Made by a program: the position numbers and the translations under genes
The notes under the pieces: generated by a model
The model's database searches: none
Seen by the model: only the letters and a program-made list of their open reading frames with translations
Told to the model about the DNA's origin: nothing
DNA from: Cryptomeria japonica
Lineage: Eukaryota > Streptophyta > Pinopsida > Cupressales > Cupressaceae
DNA length: 62,000 bases
Direction of reading: 5' to 3'
Assembly (NCBI RefSeq): GCF_030272615.1
Contig: NC_081405.1
Location: forward strand, 471,190,008-471,252,007
Part shown: positions 47,857 through 58,327 of the stretch, one piece after another
Position numbering within the stretch: position 1 is the first letter of the stretch
How the letters are laid out: every line of letters starts with the position of its first letter

Positions 47857-49388
47857 TCTAATGACTGAGAACGAGGAATAATCAACTGTCCAAACTGCAT
47901 GTTATGATGTTATGAGATTTGCGTGTTATGCTGACAAAGTTTCCAGTTTGATTTGAAGATCATCACACATGTATAACTCATGAATAAACAACTTCTAATG
48001 ACTCTTCTTGACTGATAGTTAACTAGGGATGCATATACAACTATCTAATGATGTATTATATAGGATTAGGCCCAAAAATCATGAACTAACAGCAGGCTGA
48101 CATTTTAGCAAACAGTTGTCATACACCCTCAGAAAAATCATGAACGAAGATGCAATCAATAATCTTTCCTTCTTTATTCATACGATGATCAAGTGAGACA
48201 TTACAATTGCAGTGATATAATCAAACACATTGACTATTATTCATTAACCACTTTCAGACTTCTCAAGACAAATGACAGCTACTAACTCACACATTCAAAT
48301 TAAGATTACAACGAACTAACTATGCCCAAAGAACCTGGAGTTCAGCGCCTTCAAGCAAGCAATATCATGGATTGAGGAGTCTCAAATGTGTGAATTCGCC
48401 TTCCTTGACAAATCGCCCCTGCTGCTGCTAATGGAGGTCTGATACAATAATGACTGACAGCTGCAAGTCCTCCACTCTTCTTCTAAAATGATCGCCCTTC
48501 CTCCACAAGTATAGCGCTGTCCTTAGTAATGAGTTTTGATGCCGGATAGAAGAGATATGAGCAAAATTGAAGGTATAACCTGACTGCCACGATTTTGACT
48601 CAGACTAAAATACATCACTGATTCTTACACAAGACCTCCAAATTGTCTTGGAATGAATTGCCTAATTCCTTCAAGAATATTGCTGACCTTAGGATGAAGA
48701 TTTAGTGACTTCTTGATGAGATCTGATCCAAATCGTGGGATATGAGGTGAAATTCGAACTTGTCTCAGACCTGCAAACTTACAACAGCAGCTCACAAATC
48801 TTCTTCAAAATATCCTTCAATAGAATCACCTCACTATTCCAAACCAAATCGATGCATTATGGGCCTCCAATCTGAAAATTCTAGTAATAGCATTAGCCCA
48901 TCCACCATGGAAATATGACAAACTCGATAAGCACACTTAGGAAGACTAATTTGTCTCCCTCTCTCAACAGCAACTCCTCAGAAGGTCTTCCACTCCCTCA
49001 GTTATGCTATCTATGGGAGTTTTCATTCCCAAAGACCAAAGTCTGCAGACACCTCTCGGTTCTACAAGATCCAATCAAAATCAAAGTCCAAATCCAAGCT
49101 CCTCTTGAAGCTTCATCTTAATCTTCTTTAATACTTTTTTCACCCCAGCATCCAGAAGCTTCTAGAAGTGACTTTATGAAATAATATTTAATTAGTCACT
49201 TTATTAAATTAATTAAATATTAAGTCATCTTTTAATTTTTAATTTATTTGATAACTTTATAAATAATTAACTCAATATTATTAATTAAAATAATTAATTA
49301 AGCTATCCATGAAATATAATAATTATTTGGACAACTTAACTAATTAAATTAATTAATCAATTCTTCTCAAAAAAATGGGGACATTACA
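47857..49388 (-). repeat. 3' LTR of the gag-protease element (truncated)
   Basis: It matches 51790-53322 almost throughout. The first dozen or so bases (tgtaatatcccc) are replaced by foreign sequence. A heat-shock-type GAAgcTTCtaGAA lies at 49155-49167. Confidence 0.85.
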
Positions 49389-50009
49389 ATCCGCCCCTCC
49401 TGAAACTGCTTGCCCCAAGCAATCAATCCCCCACCTGGATCCCATGGGTAAATCCATGTAATGTCCCTAAGATCACCACACAACTCCTGCACTATCAACT
49501 GAATCCACCGAATCAACCCAATCATCTCACCACGTAGCACAGGAGTATATGCCTTATGAGGAAGCAAGTCAAATGGCTGATCATTCTTGCTCCAAACCTC
49601 TGCTGAAAGTGATCCATCAAATAAACTGTCTATCACATGTAGTCCTAAACTATGCATCTGAAATGAGTCATGAACATGAGGATCCAAGGTGAAGCTGTAG
49701 AAACTCCTTACTATATATACCCCTGAATTTCCTTGCGTGAGACCTATATGAAATCATGATGCACTAGAAGAATCCCAATCAACACTATCAAGAGAATGAT
49801 CCATATCCAAATCATAGAGTGGATTATCCAACAACCACGTAGCATCAAACTCAAACAATGGATTATCCACCATCTCATGATCCTCCTGAATAACCATTTG
49901 TTCTTCCTTTCTGCTTTCCTTCCCACAAAGAGAGATAGAGTGCAAGTTGCCATCCACAATTCCCCTCAATACATAATCCCTGTTATTTGATTTGAATTTC
50001 ATTTCCAAC
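49389..50009 (-). pseudogene. 3' internal remnant of the gag-protease element
   Basis: Two minus-strand frames, with no RT or integrase motif, lie between the protease and the polypurine tract aggaggggcgga (minus strand, next to 49388). The first (to 50017) reads PKLEMKFKSNNRDYVLRGI and is probably protease C-terminal sequence after a frameshift. The second contains AWGKQFQEGRIV. The pol core seems to have been deleted between them. Confidence 0.6.
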
Positions 50010-50731
50010 TTAGGCACATTGAGGGTAAATTCTTCTGTCTTGGAGCCATTTCATCCCCAAGACTACATCTACTGCCCCCATGTTGACCATATAAAAATCA
50101 GCTTGTATTTCATAATCGTTCAATAGCAAAGTGAGACCACGTATCCGTTTGGTGCACATGAGGGTATATCCATCTACAACTCTAACTTGAAATCCCTTGA
50201 AATCCTCTGTCTGCAATCTACATTGAGCCACAAATCCTTCATCAATAAAATTGTGCGTGGCTCGAGTGTCAAGCAAAGCAAAACAACGCTACCCATTAAC
50301 AACACCTCTGAATCGAAAAGAAATCTCACCCTGTTCATCAGCAAATATAGCTATAGGAGATAGATTCCCATCCGGCTCAAGCTCTATTGCCGCATTTCCA
50401 TTCTGATTGTCTCCTGAAGCAACTGGCTGATTTGAATCCTCATAATACAGCCACATCGCATGATTCGCCTTGCCCTTAGGCCTCAAGGGGCAATCATGCT
50501 CTCTACTGTAAGGCTCCTTGCACCAAAAACATAATTTTCTCCTCCTCAATTCTTCTCGTGTCTCCTCATCCACCATAGATGCTGATTTATTTTTCTTATC
50601 AGCAATTTGTTGAGGACTCTCATTGCTGGTAGAAGTAGTTTCTTTATGCGAACTTTTGTTTCTAGGGGCTGGAAAATCCATACTCCTTTCTTCATTGCTT
50701 CTTGTAGTGTAGGTGGGTCAAAGGCTTTCAA
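50010..50731 (-). pseudogene. Nucleocapsid zinc knuckle and aspartic protease, damaged
   Basis: This continues gag after a TAG at its end and a frameshift near 50680. The zinc knuckle CFWCKEPYSREHDC has the CX2CX7HXC spacing common in plant gypsy elements. The protease core reads LLDTRATHNFIDEGF: the consensus active site D-T/S-G-A has Arg in place of Gly. A TAG at 50286 lies just before it. GMKWLQ, the usual retropepsin flap/end motif, is present. The protease cleaves gag-pol in the particle; the changed active site and the stop make this copy inactive. Confidence 0.75.
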
Positions 50732-51736
50732 CTAGCCTCTTAGTGGCTCCATTAATCCTTCCATGAACAAGACAACCAACCTCCTTTCACTAATGCTAGG
50801 CACCATAACTGATAATCTCTGAAAATGACCAATATATGTCTCCAAGTTACTCACCTGTTTCAACTCTGTCAATTCTCTAAAGTACATCTCCAAATCCTTG
50901 CGATCAAACCGCTCTATCAACCTGTCCATGAATTCTGCATAAGTGATGATATGTATATGACCGAGTGTGGTTAATCCATGGTACCACCACTCATGAGCAA
51001 CACCCTCCAAATGTAGTGTGACGAACCTAATACCATCCTCTTTGGGCATTGGTCTCAATGACAAGTAGTTATCCAGCTTTTGTACCCATGCTCTTGCTGT
51101 ACTTTTGTCAGTCCCATCAAAGTAAGGCATGGTTATCTTTCCTAGAGTATGCTGATAATCAGTCCATGCTGGAGTGTGGTAGTCATTCCTCCCACCATTC
51201 CTTCTACTCCTCTGATTCATAAACTGATCAAAAGACCACATATCTCTCAAGTCAAGAGGTAAGGTAGTGTACTCTAGATATGCCTGTCGTGCTTCATCCG
51301 CATAAGGTACAGGTGCAGCAACCTGTGGTTGTTCTTCCCACGGAGTGAAGGTAGGAAAAAGAGGTCTAGAGGTTGATCCTATAGTGTAGGCATCACGCTG
51401 GTTGGCTGTTCTATCTCTTCCTTCTACCTCATCGTGGCTACCACTCCCACTAACACCACTATTTTCTCCTGAATTATTTGTTTGATTTTGTTCAGGTTGT
51501 TGCTTATAGTGAGTTTGTTCCATTTTCCCCAACAACCGTGACATCATATCAATCATAGTATCGAACTTTTGTTCGATTCTAGCATCCTTGTCATCCTTGG
51601 CCATGTTTGGAACTACCTTATCTTTATCTTTCTCTCTCAATGCCTCTGCAAATGTCTCGACTTCAGATACCTGTAGAATGTGATATTGTTGTCTTTGTTG
51701 TTCCCTATTGTAGTATCTTATTTCTCTTTCACTCAT
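50732..51736 (-). CDS. Gag polyprotein (capsid part), gypsy type
   Basis: About 334 codons from ATG at 51736 (MSEREIRYYNREQQ), 21 bp inside the PBS. Residues about 1-170 are Gln/Asp/Ser-rich. The retrotransposon gag domain follows: ITMPYFDGTDKSTARAWVQK, GVAHEWWYHGL, FMDRLIERF and LKQVSNLETYIGHFQRL. It ends EGLMEPLRG-stop, where a TAG interrupts the usual continuation into LKAFDPPTLQEAM. Gag forms the particle, and this product could still be made from the 5' LTR promoter. The stop separates it from the zinc knuckle. Confidence 0.85.
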   Translation of the reverse strand: MSEREIRYYNREQQRQQYHILQVSEVETFAEALREKDKDKVVPNMAKDDKDARIEQKFDTMIDMMSRLLGKMEQTHYKQQPEQNQTNNSGENSGVSGSGSHDEVEGRDRTANQRDAYTIGSTSRPLFPTFTPWEEQPQVAAPVPYADEARQAYLEYTTLPLDLRDMWSFDQFMNQRSRRNGGRNDYHTPAWTDYQHTLGKITMPYFDGTDKSTARAWVQKLDNYLSLRPMPKEDGIRFVTLHLEGVAHEWWYHGLTTLGHIHIITYAEFMDRLIERFDRKDLEMYFRELTELKQVSNLETYIGHFQRLSVMVPSISERRLVVLFMEGLMEPLRG

Positions 51737-51756
51737 CAATCACAGGATGGCAGGAT

Positions 51757-51772
51757 CTTGGCCCTGATACCA
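51757..51772 (-). promoter_or_regulatory. Primer binding site, initiator tRNA-Met type
   Basis: On the minus strand tggtatcagggccaag starts one base after the LTR. It differs by one base from the common plant PBS TGGTATCAGAGCC. Confidence 0.85.
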
Positions 51773-51773
51773 C

Positions 51774-53324
51774 TGTAATATCCCCTGTACTATAATGACT
51801 AAGAACAAGGAATATTTAACTGTCCAAACTGCGTGTTATGTTGTTCTAAGATTTGCGTGTTATGCTGACAGAGTTTCCAGTTTGATTTGAAGATCATCAC
51901 ACATGTATAACTCATGAATAAACAACTTCTAATGACTCTTCTTGACTGATAGTTAACTAGGGATGCATATACAACTATCTAAGGATGTATTATATAGGAT
52001 TAGGCCCAAAAATCATGAACTAACAGCAGGCTGACATTTTAACAAACAATTGTTATACACCCTTAGAAAAATCATGAACGAAGATGCAATCAATACTCTT
52101 TCCTTCTTGATTCATATGATGATCAAGTGAGACATTACAATGACAGTGATATAATCAAACACATTGACTGTTATTCATTAACCACTTTCAGACTTCTGAA
52201 GACAAATGACAGCTACTAACTCACACACTCAGATTAAGATTACAACGAACTAACTATGCCCAAAGAACCTGGAGTTCAGTGCCTTGAAGAAGCAAGCGAT
52301 ATCCTGGATTGAGGAGTCTCCAATGTGTGAATTCGCCTTCCTTGACAAATCACCCCTGCTGCTGCTAATGGAGGTCTGATACAATAATTACTGACAGCTG
52401 CAAGTCCTCCATTCTTCTTCTAAAATGATCGCCCTTCCTCCACAAGTATAGCGCTGTCCTTAGTAATGAGTTTTGATGCCGGATAGAAGAGATATGAGCA
52501 AAATTGAAGGTATAACCTGACTGCCACGATTTTGACTCAGACTAAAATACATCACTGATTCTTACACAAGACCTCCAAATTGTCTTGGAATGAATTGCCT
52601 AATTCCTTCAAGAATATTGCTGACCTTAGGATGAAGATTTAGTGACTTCTTGATGAGATCTGATCCAAATCGTGGGATATGAGGTGAAATTCGAACTTGT
52701 CTCAGACCTGCAAACTTACAACAGCAGCTCACAAATCTTCTTCAAAATATCCTTCAATAGAATCACCTCACTATTCCAAACCAAAACGATGCATTGTGGG
52801 CCTCCAGTCTGAAAATTCTGGTAATAGCATTAACCCATCCACCATGGAAATATGACAAACTCAATAAGCACACTTAGGAAGACTGATTTGTCTCCCTCTC
52901 TCAACAACAACCCCTCGGAAGGTCTTCCACTCCCTCAGTTATGCTATCTATGGGAGTTTTCGTTCCCAAAGACCAAAGTCTGTAGACATCTCTCGGTTCT
53001 ACAAGATCCAATCAAAATCAAAGTCCAAATCCAAGCTCCTCTTGAAGCTTCGTCTTAATTTCCTTTAATACCTTTTCACGCCAACATCCAGAAGCTTCTA
53101 GAAGTGACTTTATGAAATAATATTTAATTAGTCACTTTATTAAATTAATTAAATATAAAGTCATCTTTTAATTTTTAATTTATTTGATAACTTTATAAAT
53201 AATTAACTCAATATTATTAATTAAAATAATTGATTAAGCTATCCATGAAAAATAATAATTATTTGGACAACTTAACTAATTAAATTAATTAATCAATTCT
53301 TCTCAAAAAAATGGGGACATTAAA
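51774..53324 (-). repeat. 5' LTR of the gag-protease element (1,551 bp)
   Basis: Starts tgtaatatcccc; the outer end reads ggggacattaaa, with the expected CA changed. A heat-shock-type site GAAgcTTCtaGAA lies at 53091-53103, and a second partial one around 53043-53052. Confidence 0.9.
53091..53103 (-). promoter_or_regulatory. Heat-shock-element-like site
   Basis: GAAgcTTCtaGAA. Also present in the 3' LTR (49155-49167) and in the neighbouring LTR (47568-47580). Confidence 0.55.
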
Positions 53325-53419
53325 AAGCACATACATACATGTTTAATTATAATTTTACTTAATTCATTCTAATGCCAAAATAGATAGAAATTAATATATG
53401 AGACATGAGAAGGGTTGCA

Positions 53420-53610
53420 TGTTGGCGGCAATATTGTACACGGAAATAAAACTAGTTAATTAAGTTGTAATTGTGTTGGTTAGTTGGCAACCGAGGGGTG
53501 GTAGTTGCAGACCGTCGCACTGCAACTACCACCCCTCGGTTGCCAACTAACCAACACAATTACAACTTAATTAACTAGTTTTATTTCCGTGTACAATATT
53601 GCCGCCAACA
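53420..53610. mobile_element. Perfect palindromic mini-element from an LTR end, TSD ttgca
   Basis: Arms 53420-53509 and 53521-53610 are exact reverse complements over 90 bp around an 11-bp spacer (gaccgtcgcac). Perfect ttgca duplications flank it (53415-53419, 53611-53615). Each arm resembles the first 90 bp of the gypsy LTR at 6145 (tgttagccgc.., ttggcaaccgaggggtgg). Both outer ends are therefore the U3 terminus. It codes for nothing and would transcribe into one long hairpin. Confidence 0.92.
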
Positions 53611-53615
53611 TTGCA

Positions 53616-54097
53616 CGGGTCCGTTGTCTACCAAGCCCAAGGAATGGTTGCTTCTAGCCTCCTTGCTAGACTTGGTGGCCCATGTTGCTTGCCCTTCAAG
53701 CCCATTACCCATACACACAACATCTTTTGAGTTCGGCTTGGGGCATGCAATCTGGTTCCTCAAGACTCCAAGGGTCCTTATGACCACTTGTGAGCCCCTC
53801 GTCACCACTAGATAACACCTCAAACCTCTTCCCACAAGATGCAGCAAACAGATTGAACCACCTCTTCAAGTGCATACATCTCATATGGAATAAATCTAAA
53901 TATATAATGCTAATGTATTTACAAACATATCCAGTTTGGAATCGATTGTATCAAATATTTACTTATAGATATGTATCATATAAGGCTGCTACGTACCTCA
54001 ATTCCTGCTTCTGCAGACTTAACTAATATGATTGGTGTTGATGCTAGGTTGCTGGTATAAGTGATGCCACATACCTGGCCGTATGTTGTTTGCAACT
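53616..54097. other. No feature seen
   Basis: Sequence between the palindrome and the large solo LTR. Short ORFs only. It ends with caact (54093-54097), the left target duplication of the next element. Confidence 0.4.
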
Positions 54098-54895
54098 TGT
54101 TGACGTGTATTTTGTACACAATCATACACAGAATAAAATACCCAAGGGTACCTTATCCTCTCTTGAATAAAGCCTCTGATTGCTGAAGATAAACACCAAT
54201 GGTCGTTGTGAATGCTGTTTCATCAAGGGGCCTTACGTCCTCCAAGCTGTAGGAACAGGATTGCCTAAAACTAACAAGTTCTCAAAAAAGATCAAAGGGT
54301 AGAGTTTGCAGGGGATAAATTCTAATCTAATCCTATGAATGACCCAATGTAGGCTATACTTGGCAAGATTCTACCAATTTCAATATTGCCATGAAATAAC
54401 AACCCAACTGAAATTGATGCGATCTTCTAAGGTAACAAATGATTTTTCAATTCATCAAGGATCATGGACACTACCACAAAGGCACATATCCAAAGCTCAA
54501 TGACGATTGAAGGTTTAAGTAATTCAAGTATCTCCAGTTGACCACACAAGGCGTTCCCACAATCAGTAAGAAGCTAGTGGTTTGGAACGTGAATCTCACC
54601 AAAATCAAGCCCAACACTTAGTCCTTTAAACTTAAATACTACTTCGACTGAGAATGATTCAAGAAAACAAACAACCATGAAGATAGCCACAATAATTGCA
54701 ATAAAACACCATAACTTCAATATTTTATTGATCTCAAAGCCAAAATAGACAACAATTGCTTGAAATTCCTTCTTCAAAACTCAATCTTGCTACAAAATAA
54801 CTTTCTTCTCTCCAAAAGCTCTAATCTTCTAACTATTTCTTATTACTCTCTATTTCTAATTCTAATTCCCCTCCCAAAATGAAAATGACTGAGGG

Positions 54896-54985
54896 TATAT
54901 ATAGCATCCTCAATTACAATGAACGGCCTAGATCAAAAGAAGATCAACGACTGAGATTTTGACACCTAAACCCTAATTAGGGTTT
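54896..54985 (-). promoter_or_regulatory. LTR core promoter: telo-box palindrome plus TATA
   Basis: aaaccctaattagggttt at 54968-54985 and TATATATA at 54896-54903, 64 nt apart on the minus strand. This is the ordinary LTR promoter and lies downstream of the embedded gene. Confidence 0.7.
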
Positions 54986-55003
54986 TATTACAAAAGTTCC
55001 CTT

Positions 55004-55009
55004 TTTATT
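55004..55009 (-). terminator. Candidate poly(A) signal of the embedded gene
   Basis: AATAAA on the minus strand, about 90 nt after the stop codon and before the LTR core promoter. Confidence 0.45.
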
Positions 55010-55096
55010 GCACAACATTAAATGCATAGCCAAATATTTAATTTGGCACAAAAATCTAGGAAACATAGACCAATGATAATTAAGGTGCCAAGTCAT

Positions 55097-58000
55097 CTAT
55101 AACAACCTCTCTTCTAGAACCTTATTCCCTTTCCAATGCTCCTTTTTAGCATATGCAATGAATCTGGACACGATTCCCTCAATCTCAGCAATAGGAATCT
55201 CGGGAAGATTCCTCATTCGCTCTTCCAAGTGAATAGTCTGATCAAAGGCCTTGAGAAGAGCTGCGTCCCATTCAGGTTCGAGTTCCTTGATTTTCTCAAT
55301 CAGGAGCATAGTAGCAAACATTTGATCTCTTTGCTCATCTATAATCACATTCTCATCTTTGCAAAAGATGACTTTGACCCTTTCTTCTAATTCTTGAAGA
55401 TCCACATCTGTCTCAACTTCGATCCTTCTGCCAAGAATAGTACATAAAACCCCAAACACCTTGTCCTGGATTGGATGGATGACCTCCTCCAGTTGATTGC
55501 ATTTGGCGCTGGTATCCTCAAAAAAAACTTCCTTCATCTGGAGTAAAGTAGACCACTGGAGTAAATTATGAGCTCCTCCATCCATTATCTTTTCTTGTGC
55601 TAAGATCTTCCTTGATGTTTGCCTGATTACTTGCAGAACAGGGATGATAACATCTTTAGTATGAGCAAAGGCGGCTACTGTTATCATTAGGTTGTGGATG
55701 ATCTCAAGGACCTGGATAGCCCGATGGATGGTCTGCATCATTCTTGTTGCAAACTCAATGGCAACTGTATGGGATTTGTCAATCCAAGAGCTCATAAGCT
55801 GGACCAAGCTCTTAACTTTCTCTGCTTCACCAACTGATTCAAGGGGAAGTGCTTGCACAGGAGATACTGCTGGATCCTGACGCCCCAAAGGTTGACTGAG
55901 GTGGCTAAAGTAGCCTCTCCAAGCACCGACCTCTCTCTCAAGTTTTCTACTCTTTTCCATTTCTTCCTTAAGTTTATCTTTAAGTGCCTCAAATGAATCA
56001 CTTGCCTCATCCAATGCCTGCTCGGTGGTGAGTGGACCAAGCTCAACGGTTTCTACATCATACTCCTCTGCAAGGATCTCACCTTCATATTTGTCCACTG
56101 CCGGTGTAGCTATCTGCAACTTCCTGGACCCTGTCTCATCTCTGATCATCTTGGACATTTTGGTGGCCGCCTTCTTTTCTGTTACTCCCTGAGAATTTTC
56201 GACAAGGCTATCTAAATCAATCACATTATCTTCTTCGTCTTCGATCACAATCACCCTTGTTAGTCTCTCCTTCAACCAATATGGAATGGCGGACCTTGTC
56301 TCTCTAACTTGTATTTCTTTAGGTAGTGGCTCTTCTTTCCGGAGAGGAGATGTTGCTTCATCATCATCCTTGTCATCATGTAGTTCATTGACCTGGGGAG
56401 ATTGACTTGATGAACGTTGAGATGCCTGTCCTTCTTCATGTTTATCATTCTGAACCATTGACTCCATAGATTCCTCAACTTCAAGTACCCTCTTCTCTTG
56501 TCGAGAAGATGTGCCGGATGAGCGATCTCGATTGGCCTCTTGCTTCTTCTTGGAAGATTCTCTTTTCTCAGGTCTTTCCTTCCTCTTCGCACCTCTAGGA
56601 TGAGGATTGCCTTCACTTACACTTCTGGGGTGAGGATTGCCTTCACTTGTGCTTCTAGGATGAGGATGGCCCTCACTTGCGCTTGCTCCTTCTGCCGACC
56701 TTTCCTCCAAAGTAAAAGTCATTGATATGTTCTGCTCTCTCAACTTTTGATGTTGCACATCAACCCATCTGCGAGTACAGGACAAAACTGGAGCCATCAA
56801 AGTTTTTAAATCCACAACCTCAGGTTCATTCCAATCTATCTTTACTGCCTTGTCTTCTCTATCATAGGATGACTGGAGGTGCTTGCCACTGTCCTGAGCT
56901 TGGTCGGCCACTCTATAAATTTTGCATTTCCTGATGAAGTCTAAAGGCAATCTGGAATGCATCTTTCTTTTTACTTCAAAATCATCTGAGAGATTCATCC
57001 AAAAGTCCTCTACCTGACATTCATGCTTGTATTTTCTACCAATTGTCTCTTCTATATATCCATAAGGATCAAAATTCTCCCTCAATGAAAAGAATGAAAA
57101 TGAATATAAGGCTAACTCCCTTTCTGCATCATCCATGGCTAGAGCATTAGGACATACCTCAACTGAATTTCCTAGTATGATAGGCACAGGAACTCCATTT
57201 CCATGCCGGTGTCTGAATGCCTTCGCATAAGCTGCCAACTGCCTAGTCACCTCAAGTAGTACTATCATGTCTGTCGGATATCTTGGCAACATATATGGAG
57301 ATAAAAGACACCCATGAACTCTGATATATGTAAACTTCTGGAATTGGATAAACCAAGCACCATACCTCTTTACAAGTTCTTGTGCCTCTTGAGACAGCCG
57401 ATTGTGAATCCCGCCTTGTAGTGTCCTGGTGATGTTCATTGTGAAGGTATCATTGACTAACTTATAGTTGCTTCCTGGTGGATGATGCAAATGAACATAA
57501 GAGTCACAAACTCTGACCTCTCCAGGTCCTCTTCCAATTGCTCCTCTGTGAGGTAGTCTTACATACTCAAAACTTCTGATCAAGGCATATATGATGTATG
57601 AGCTCATGTGGAATGACTTGGTAGCCTTCAGTCTTCTCAACTGCACGTCCAAGCAATGGCTAATGATTCTAGCCCAATGAATTGTTCCTTTTCCTTGAAC
57701 TATCACTTGGATGAAGAAGAACATCCACTTCTCAAAATAGAAGGCTTGAGGAGCCCCTGTAACTCGATTGAGTAAGGTTATCAAATCTCTGTACTCCTCC
57801 TGGAAGTCACTCCTATGTGGTGTGTTGGGAATCTTGCTCAGGCGAGGACGACTTTTGAGTAACCAATTCTTGTTGATGATGCTCAAGCAAGTGTCTGGAT
57901 CATCTTCATACATGGATCTAGCTCCTTCCAAGCTTTTGTAAATCATGTCTTTATGTTCTGGTAGATGAAGAGCTTCACTGATAGCCTCATCTGAAAGATA

Positions 58001-58327
58001 AGCCAAAGTGTTTCCTTCCTTGGACACGATCGATCTTGACTGTGGGTCATAATGGCAAGCACACTCGATCATCAGCTCATGGCACTGGACTGCTGGAGGG
58101 AAGTCGGCCACCTTGATAATGCCACTTTCAATTATTCTCCTTGCGACAGGTGATGGCTTTCCAATGTAGGGGACCTCTCTAAACTTCTTCACACTGAAGT
58201 TTCCCAAGTTGGTATCTTCAATGTTGCTCCATTTTGACACTATCTTGGTCTCCATCTCTTCATTCCTTTGATCTTCCTTCATAAGGGCTGGACGATTGGT
58301 GGATGCTCCTGCCTTTGGGGTCGCCAT
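55097..58327 (-). CDS. LTR-embedded 1,076-aa protein, unknown function
   Basis: The start chosen is ATG at 58327 (MATPKAGASTNRP), eight bases after the intron acceptor and in good context (aagATGG). The frame runs 1,076 codons without a stop. Residues 1 to ~520 look globular, with VKKFREVPYIGKPSPVARR, LSDEAISEALHLPEHKD and FEKWMFFFIQVIVQGKGTIH. Residues ~545-580 hold three repeats of SEG(H/N)PHPR, followed by a basic then acidic low-complexity linker to ~740. Residues ~765-800 are coiled-coil-like (LKDKLKEEMEKSRKLEREV) and the rest is helical. No zinc knuckle, DTG protease, RT or integrase motif, signal peptide or membrane segment was seen. The N-terminus vaguely recalls plant retroelement ORFs of mobile-domain type; this is a weak inference. 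It lies wholly inside the U3 of a solo LTR. Confidence 0.8.
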   Translation of the reverse strand: MATPKAGASTNRPALMKEDQRNEEMETKIVSKWSNIEDTNLGNFSVKKFREVPYIGKPSPVARRIIESGIIKVADFPPAVQCHELMIECACHYDPQSRSIVSKEGNTLAYLSDEAISEALHLPEHKDMIYKSLEGARSMYEDDPDTCLSIINKNWLLKSRPRLSKIPNTPHRSDFQEEYRDLITLLNRVTGAPQAFYFEKWMFFFIQVIVQGKGTIHWARIISHCLDVQLRRLKATKSFHMSSYIIYALIRSFEYVRLPHRGAIGRGPGEVRVCDSYVHLHHPPGSNYKLVNDTFTMNITRTLQGGIHNRLSQEAQELVKRYGAWFIQFQKFTYIRVHGCLLSPYMLPRYPTDMIVLLEVTRQLAAYAKAFRHRHGNGVPVPIILGNSVEVCPNALAMDDAERELALYSFSFFSLRENFDPYGYIEETIGRKYKHECQVEDFWMNLSDDFEVKRKMHSRLPLDFIRKCKIYRVADQAQDSGKHLQSSYDREDKAVKIDWNEPEVVDLKTLMAPVLSCTRRWVDVQHQKLREQNISMTFTLEERSAEGASASEGHPHPRSTSEGNPHPRSVSEGNPHPRGAKRKERPEKRESSKKKQEANRDRSSGTSSRQEKRVLEVEESMESMVQNDKHEEGQASQRSSSQSPQVNELHDDKDDDEATSPLRKEEPLPKEIQVRETRSAIPYWLKERLTRVIVIEDEEDNVIDLDSLVENSQGVTEKKAATKMSKMIRDETGSRKLQIATPAVDKYEGEILAEEYDVETVELGPLTTEQALDEASDSFEALKDKLKEEMEKSRKLEREVGAWRGYFSHLSQPLGRQDPAVSPVQALPLESVGEAEKVKSLVQLMSSWIDKSHTVAIEFATRMMQTIHRAIQVLEIIHNLMITVAAFAHTKDVIIPVLQVIRQTSRKILAQEKIMDGGAHNLLQWSTLLQMKEVFFEDTSAKCNQLEEVIHPIQDKVFGVLCTILGRRIEVETDVDLQELEERVKVIFCKDENVIIDEQRDQMFATMLLIEKIKELEPEWDAALLKAFDQTIHLEERMRNLPEIPIAEIEGIVSRFIAYAKKEHWKGNKVLEERLL

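Larger units (their letters stand above)
47857..53324 (-). mobile_element. Gypsy-type element with gag-protease only
   Basis: In minus orientation: 5' LTR 51774-53324, PBS 51757-51772, gag, nucleocapsid-protease, a short 3' part, PPT 49389-49402, 3' LTR up to 49388. RT, RNase H and integrase are absent, so the internal region is only about 2.4 kb. The outer end of the 3' LTR is missing and joined to 54 bp of internal sequence from the neighbouring LTR, so no TSD can be paired. Confidence 0.85.

Noticed and set aside
53581-53847. 88-codon minus-strand ORF next to the palindrome
   Set aside because: It starts inside one palindrome arm and has no domain; likely chance.
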